Source of the DNA: Botrytis cinerea B05.10
Lineage: Eukaryota > Ascomycota > Leotiomycetes > Helotiales > Sclerotiniaceae
Assembly (NCBI RefSeq): GCF_000143535.2
Contig: NC_037316.1
Span: 2,542,001-2,606,000 of the forward strand
Direction: 5' to 3'
Length of the DNA: 64,000 bases
Shown: positions 59,023 to 64,000 of the stretch, piece after piece
How the letters are laid out: each line of letters starts with the position of its first letter
Numbering within the stretch: the first letter of the stretch is position 1
Translations under genes and position numbers: made by a program
The notes under the pieces: generated by a model
Databases searched by the model: none
Told to the model about the DNA's origin: nothing
Seen by the model: the letters and a program-made list of their open reading frames with translations, nothing else

Positions 59023-60019
59023 GAAAAGCTATAAGTTAAAAGTGTAGTGAACAGAATGACTTTGGTATGAGTGATTCAGTTGAAGTAATGAGAAAAGGTG
59101 AGATCAAACTTCAACATCAAGCGAAAGAACCCTTTTTATATATACTCAAACACCCAAGTGCTGACAGGCCTCAAACTAAATCATCATTCTGAGTATTCAT
59201 TGACAGATTACCTCAGTCTCGTCATCGTCGTCAATTCGCTTGCTTACCTCCACCAATATCCCTCCCTCCTCCCAACCTCGTATCAATAACATACCACAAA
59301 CTACAATATTCGTAGTCTACGAAGAAATTACCCAATTCAGCATCTACGAAGACCTACTCCCCAAAAAACAAACATGTACCAATACATGTAAGCAATCCAA
59401 TCCGACATGAAATCGCATATTATATCTGTACACGCATTCAATTACCTCTCATCACCAAAAGGTCACATGAACCGCGACCACGTTACCGCTTCGGGTAATA
59501 GATGAGTTGTTAGCAGCTCGTAGCGTCAAAGCCGCACCGCTTGTAATTAAAGTTCTGCACGGAGTGACATACATTTAGTTGCATGCCACAATGAGGTGAG
59601 GCGAGCCTAAGTTTGTGAATGTAGTGAAAAACTTTTGTGCCATGTCTGAAATGGGGATATTTTAACTCAAGGGTACACAAAATAAGACCTACCAAGGGAT
59701 GGGAGCAAATCATACCATGCAACGTAAAATTATATTTCGGATAAAAGGTGGTGTATTGGAAATTATGGGCGTAAATTGTATGTTTTATGTCATTTATCTC
59801 GTATCATATCAATCAACTAAAAGAGTATCCGCTAGCAAACAAACACAATACAGCAAAACAGAAAGGAAATTTGATACATCTCAGGCCCATACCAAAATGA
59901 TAACCTTTCCTCACGTCTTTTTTTTGGTATAAAGTCACGTACGCCCACCCACCAGCCAAACCTATCTCATTATTCATTAGACGATCTTCACTAAAGCCTC
60001 CCAATTGCGATGTATTCAA
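59023..60019. other. Intergenic, no gene seen
   Basis: About 1 kb between the start of the Rds1-like gene and the stop of the KDEL repeat protein gene, both on the minus strand. AT-rich and without clear repeats. Confidence 0.6.
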
Positions 60020-63000
60020 TCACAATTCATCCTTTTTTCCACCAACAGCTTGAGTGGCCTCTCCAACAACACTCCCCACACTGCTAGCCATTTGCTCAAC
60101 ACCTTCACTCGCTCTACTAAGAGCCTCATTTCCACCTTCTCCAACTGATGATGCGAACTCTGTTAGCTTAGCCCGTGCGGACTCGACTGCTGCATTTAAT
60201 CTTGATTGCGCACTCTCTACAGCCCCTTGTTCATGGCCATAGATAGCTTCCGAAACTTTAGCTTGCGCAGCTGAATAGGATTCTGCAGCCGCGGAGGTAG
60301 CAGATGAATAGTTCTCTGCTATGGCCTGAGTTGCTGAATCATAAGTGCCAGTGGGCGTTCCGTAGATTGCTTCTGAGATTGCCTTTTGGGCGGAGGCAGC
60401 GGCGTTGGAAATTGAAAGTTGAGCTTGATCTGCATATCCTAATTTTGTACCATATATGCCTTCGCTCGCGGCGCTAGAGGCTGAAGCATAAGCAGAGGCA
60501 GCTGCCTCGGTAGCTTTTTCATAAGCTCCCTTCCCGGTACCATAGTACTGAACACTAGCAGCTTCAACAGCCTCGTTGAGGTGAAGGGAAACAGCATCAA
60601 GAATTTCCTCAATTGCAGGAGGGGGGGTGAACATCGAGTTAGCAACCGAACTAGCTGATGCGTAAGCTTGACTTGCGTAAGATGACGCAGAAGAAACTGC
60701 ATCGCCTGCACCCGTGTAGTATGCGGAACTCAATCGACTATAGACGCTTTCGGTGAAATCAGGTTCTTTTCCAACAACCAGTTCATTGATAAGCGATTGC
60801 ACAGCCGAATATTGAGACGCCGCACCGTCTGTAGCTTGTGCAGCGTATTGTTGTACATTTGAGAGAAAATTGCCTGTAACAAAATATGGAGTGGGGGATC
60901 CATATACTTGATGACTGGCTTTCGTGATAAGAGCTTCCCAGTTTTCGCTAGCGACAGAAGCAAGAGATTCAGGAAGTGGTGTTGCACTGCTAGAAGTGAC
61001 CGCATTCATTTTTTGAGATATTTCGGAAGAAAGACTAGCGTAACTCGCGGAAGCTTGAGATGATGCCTCGGCAAAACGAGAAGACGCAAGATCAGTAAAC
61101 TTTGCAGCGGGAACAGCATCACTGGCAACATTGGATAGTCCTTCAATGACTTTATCAAGTCCTGCTTGGGCCTTTGCGACAGCACTGGAGTACTCTTGTG
61201 AAGCTCGAGACAGAGCTGCTTCGTAGGCTGGTGTAGAAGTTCCGACAATGCTGGCGCTGGCTTTGTCATACATACTCACGTGAAACGGCGTCTGGGTTGG
61301 CATGACAGCAGAAGATGCCGCCTCGAGAAACTCGGAATATCGAACGTGGGCTAGACCAATACCGGCATAGTATTGATTTTGAGCTTGAGAGAGTAGTTGT
61401 TGGGCCGCAGGGGTAGGTGCGGGTCCAATGTGTTTCTTGGCAGCATCATATTGAGAGGAAGCAGCTTTGAGGCCCTCTGAGAGTCTTGATGCGGCTACTG
61501 ATTGTATTGATTCTATGGCACCGGTGGGAACACCATATACAGCGGTTGATGCGCCAGAAAGTGCAACCTGAAGTCTGGAACTAGCTGCATTGACGGCATC
61601 GGTGTAAGCAGATTCAACAGAACTAAACATTTCTTGGTGAACCGGCTTTGCAGTTCCCGAAACCTGGGCCGAGACAACAGATCTTGCTTGTAAGTAGTGA
61701 TCTGATGCCCTTGACAATGCGTCGCTGTAGACAGACTTAGCCGAACTTGAGGCGGAATCCAGCCATGGTGCAGGCGTGCCATAAATGATGGAGCTTGCGC
61801 TATTCAATGTCAGTGGATTTGAGAATAAAAGCGAGTAGTAATTGAAAAACTTACGCAGCAACGGCATCAGCATAACGGTTTGTGGCAACACTAGCAACAC
61901 TTTCACCAGTCCCTTGTTGTGTTCCATAGAGAACCGAACTCGCGGCAGACAAAGCACTAGAATATTGCTCGGCAGCAAGCTTGGTTACACGCTCCACAGA
62001 TCCTTGTGTACTAGTAGGTCTCAACAATGCTTCACTGACTGCTCTTGTCATGTCACCGAATTGATCCCCAGCCACGCTTGCCATACTTTGTATCTTCTCA
62101 CTGTAAGTTTCCTCATCAGAGTCATCAATGACATCATCAAAGATAATTTGTCGTGCCTCAACGTGAGCAGCCATTGCTCCACCCCAAACTTTCTTGGATG
62201 CTGTACTCGAGGCGACTGAGGCAGATGAGCCGAGGGAGCTAGTAGCATCCGTTGCACTCTTTGATAGCGAGCTGGCAATGGACGATGATGCGGACTCAAG
62301 AGATTTGGATACCGTTGAAGCTTCATCAGAAATTACACTGCTGACGGATGATATCGATGAACTTGCAGCACCGGAAAGACTGGACGCAGAACTGGAAATA
62401 GCAGATCCTGCAGATTGGACACTGCTTGAAGCTTGGCTAACAACTCCCGGTTGCTCGCCAATAACAGATGATGATACTTGTTGCGAAATACTTCCGACTT
62501 TTTCCCCAATAACAGAGCTAACACTTTCAATACTTCCTTGAGGTGTGCCAATAACACTAGAAGAGAGAGACGAAGCTGCCTGACTAGCTACCGATGAGAC
62601 AGATTCTAGAGTTCCTTGTGTAGTGCTTGCCATAGCTTCAGTGGCCTCGTTGATCTTTTGCATGACCTTTTGGCCAGCGACTTCAACTGCCGGTGGCACA
62701 AATTTAGTGCTGAAATCTTCGCTGGAATCGCCGACTGATATCTTCCATTTACCAGTTTCCTTGATGCGAGATAATTCAGCTGCTGCATCTCCAGCAAGAC
62801 CCATTGCTCTACTCTCCACGTCTTCCGAGGCTGCTCGAGCTTTCGCGAGACCCGGATGATCAGTGACGACCTTTTCAACATCAAGTCGCCATTCTTCAAA
62901 TTTACTCTTCAACGCATGGTACTTCGTCCAATCCTTATGGGTAATTCCGTCGGTCCAGGCCCATCGCATTCCAATTTCTTGCAAACCCAAATCCCGTATA

Positions 63001-64000
63001 TGATCAATGATGTCAAACGTATCTTTGACCGACTTCCCGATAAGTGAATTAGTCTCCGAATCAAAGCTTTGTCGCCAAGCTCGGACGGCCTGGGCTTTTT
63101 CCTTGATTGCAACTCCTGCTTTTCGAACAGCAGTGTTGAGTGACTCTTCAGATTCTTCGGTGTCTTTCTTGGCGTTGACGATTGAAATTATAGTTGACTT
63201 GAGCGACTCGAGATTTGACTTGATAGCCTCCTCCAATTCGATGAGTAGTGCAGATCCCACTTTGTTGGCTTGATTTTGAATCAATCTCTCGGTGATCTCA
63301 GTCACTCTCTCATCGATTTCGTCGGAACCCTCATCTGCCGCTTTGGAGAACTTTTCTTGCCAGGTTGTTAGGTCTTTCGCAACGACGTTTCGAGCATTAT
63401 CTCTAATCTCATCTTCACTTAAAGGGGTCTTTTCTGGTGATTCGGTGGAGGAAGAAGAAACTGACGGAGAAATGGAGGTCGAGGATGCACTTGAAGCGTG
63501 TGCGGATGACAGGGACGAAGATATTGATGAAAATGTAGAAGAGGCAAAGGAAGCAGACGAGGAACTGAATCTGCGTAAGCTAAAATCTAATAGATACATC
63601 TAACTGACTCACGAATCAACACTGTCTACCACAGCCTGTAATTTTTTGCCATCCCTATATCTACCTAGTCTCTCTCCAATTCGTACTAACTGTGGTTCTA
63701 CGTTTTCACCATACAAGATTCTCAATTTGGGCCAGACCTTTCTATCCAAAAATACCCCAGTCGAAGCGAAGGCCCACTTTGTATATGGAATTCCAGTGCC
63801 TACGACAAACTCATTTGCGTATCCATAACCCTGCAGGGCATATGGCTGTACAATATTGAAAGTTGGAACGATGTGTTCATGATACGTCTGCACAGCATTT
63901 GCTTTGGCCAGATCAAAATATGGCCCGCTTGTAGCAGTGACTTTGTTCCAATGTGGAGCCAATGTTTGATCGTATTTTGCCTTTGCAAGACTCTGATATT
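60020..64000 (-). CDS. Large Ala/Ser-rich repeat protein with C-terminal KDEL (5' end beyond the window)
   Basis: Three exons are visible: 63998-63613 (open to the right edge), 63570-61855 and 61799-60020. They are joined in phase 2 across introns of 42 and 55 nt, giving 1293 visible residues. The N-terminal visible part is a non-repetitive aromatic domain (YALQGYGYANEFVVG, KVWPKLRILYGENVEP). A Ser-rich linker and a charged helical domain follow, including WAWTDGITHKDW. The C-terminal 900 residues carry a degenerate repeat of roughly 35-45 residues: an IYGTPTG-like turn, then ES or DSA, then long Ala/Ser helices with regularly spaced Tyr. I count about a dozen copies. The protein ends GGKKDEL, the ER-retrieval signal, so a signal peptide should lie off-window. 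Long amphipathic Ala-rich helices suggest membrane or chaperone-like contacts, but this is conjecture. I recognise no established function. Confidence 0.8.

Overview
This window looks like nuclear DNA of a filamentous ascomycete. The genes carry short introns (mostly 42-100 nt) with GTAAGT-like donors, CTAAC-like branch sites and CAG/TAG acceptors. Recognisable orthologues are typically fungal: the sulfur regulator SconB/Met30, cytosolic acetyl-CoA carboxylase, the dynein regulator NudE and an Rds1-type ferritin-like secreted protein. The gene style suggests Leotiomycetes (Sclerotiniaceae-like), but that placement is inference only. No tRNA, rRNA, CRISPR array or intact transposon was seen.

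Layout. From 1 to 21 kb is an accessory-looking block. It holds five (perhaps six) divergent paralogues of one F-box-like family at 505-2817(-), 13721-15602(-), 16368-17352(-, apparently broken), 17843-19058(+) and 19920-20861(+), plus a possible C-terminal fragment at the left edge. A small basic hypothetical gene (3923-4282) and sconB (6725-8985) lie among them. From 22.7 to 24.3 kb is a secreted nucleoside hydrolase in four exons. From 24.8 to 32.1 kb is acc1 (three exons, 2278 aa), whose first intron carries GC-rich hairpin elements. From 32.1 to 37 kb is a microsatellite-rich intergenic region with a second copy of one hairpin element. nudE follows (36973-38892), then a six-exon APC permease (41641-43982).

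The right third is a series of mostly unrelated genes: an isochorismatase-fold hydrolase (46295-48030), a kelch-type propeller (49307-50701), a RING-H2 protein (51075-51896), a two-exon small hypothetical (53509-54042), a doubtful small membrane ORF (54323-54782), a small proline-motif protein (55543-56137), a small protein with an MGNC acylation-like start (57046-57460), an Rds1-like ferritin-fold protein (57952-59022), and the 3' part of a very long Ala/Ser-rich repeat protein ending in KDEL (60020 to the right edge).

These genes do not form an operon or an obvious biosynthetic cluster. The strongest candidate for something undescribed is the F-box-like family: a conserved core, a shared phase-1 intron, unrelated N-terminal tails, a tandem duplication in one member and an in-frame stop in another. 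Next are the KDEL repeat protein and the dispersed 42-bp hairpin element. Exon boundaries were worked out by hand from splice motifs and reading-phase agreement.
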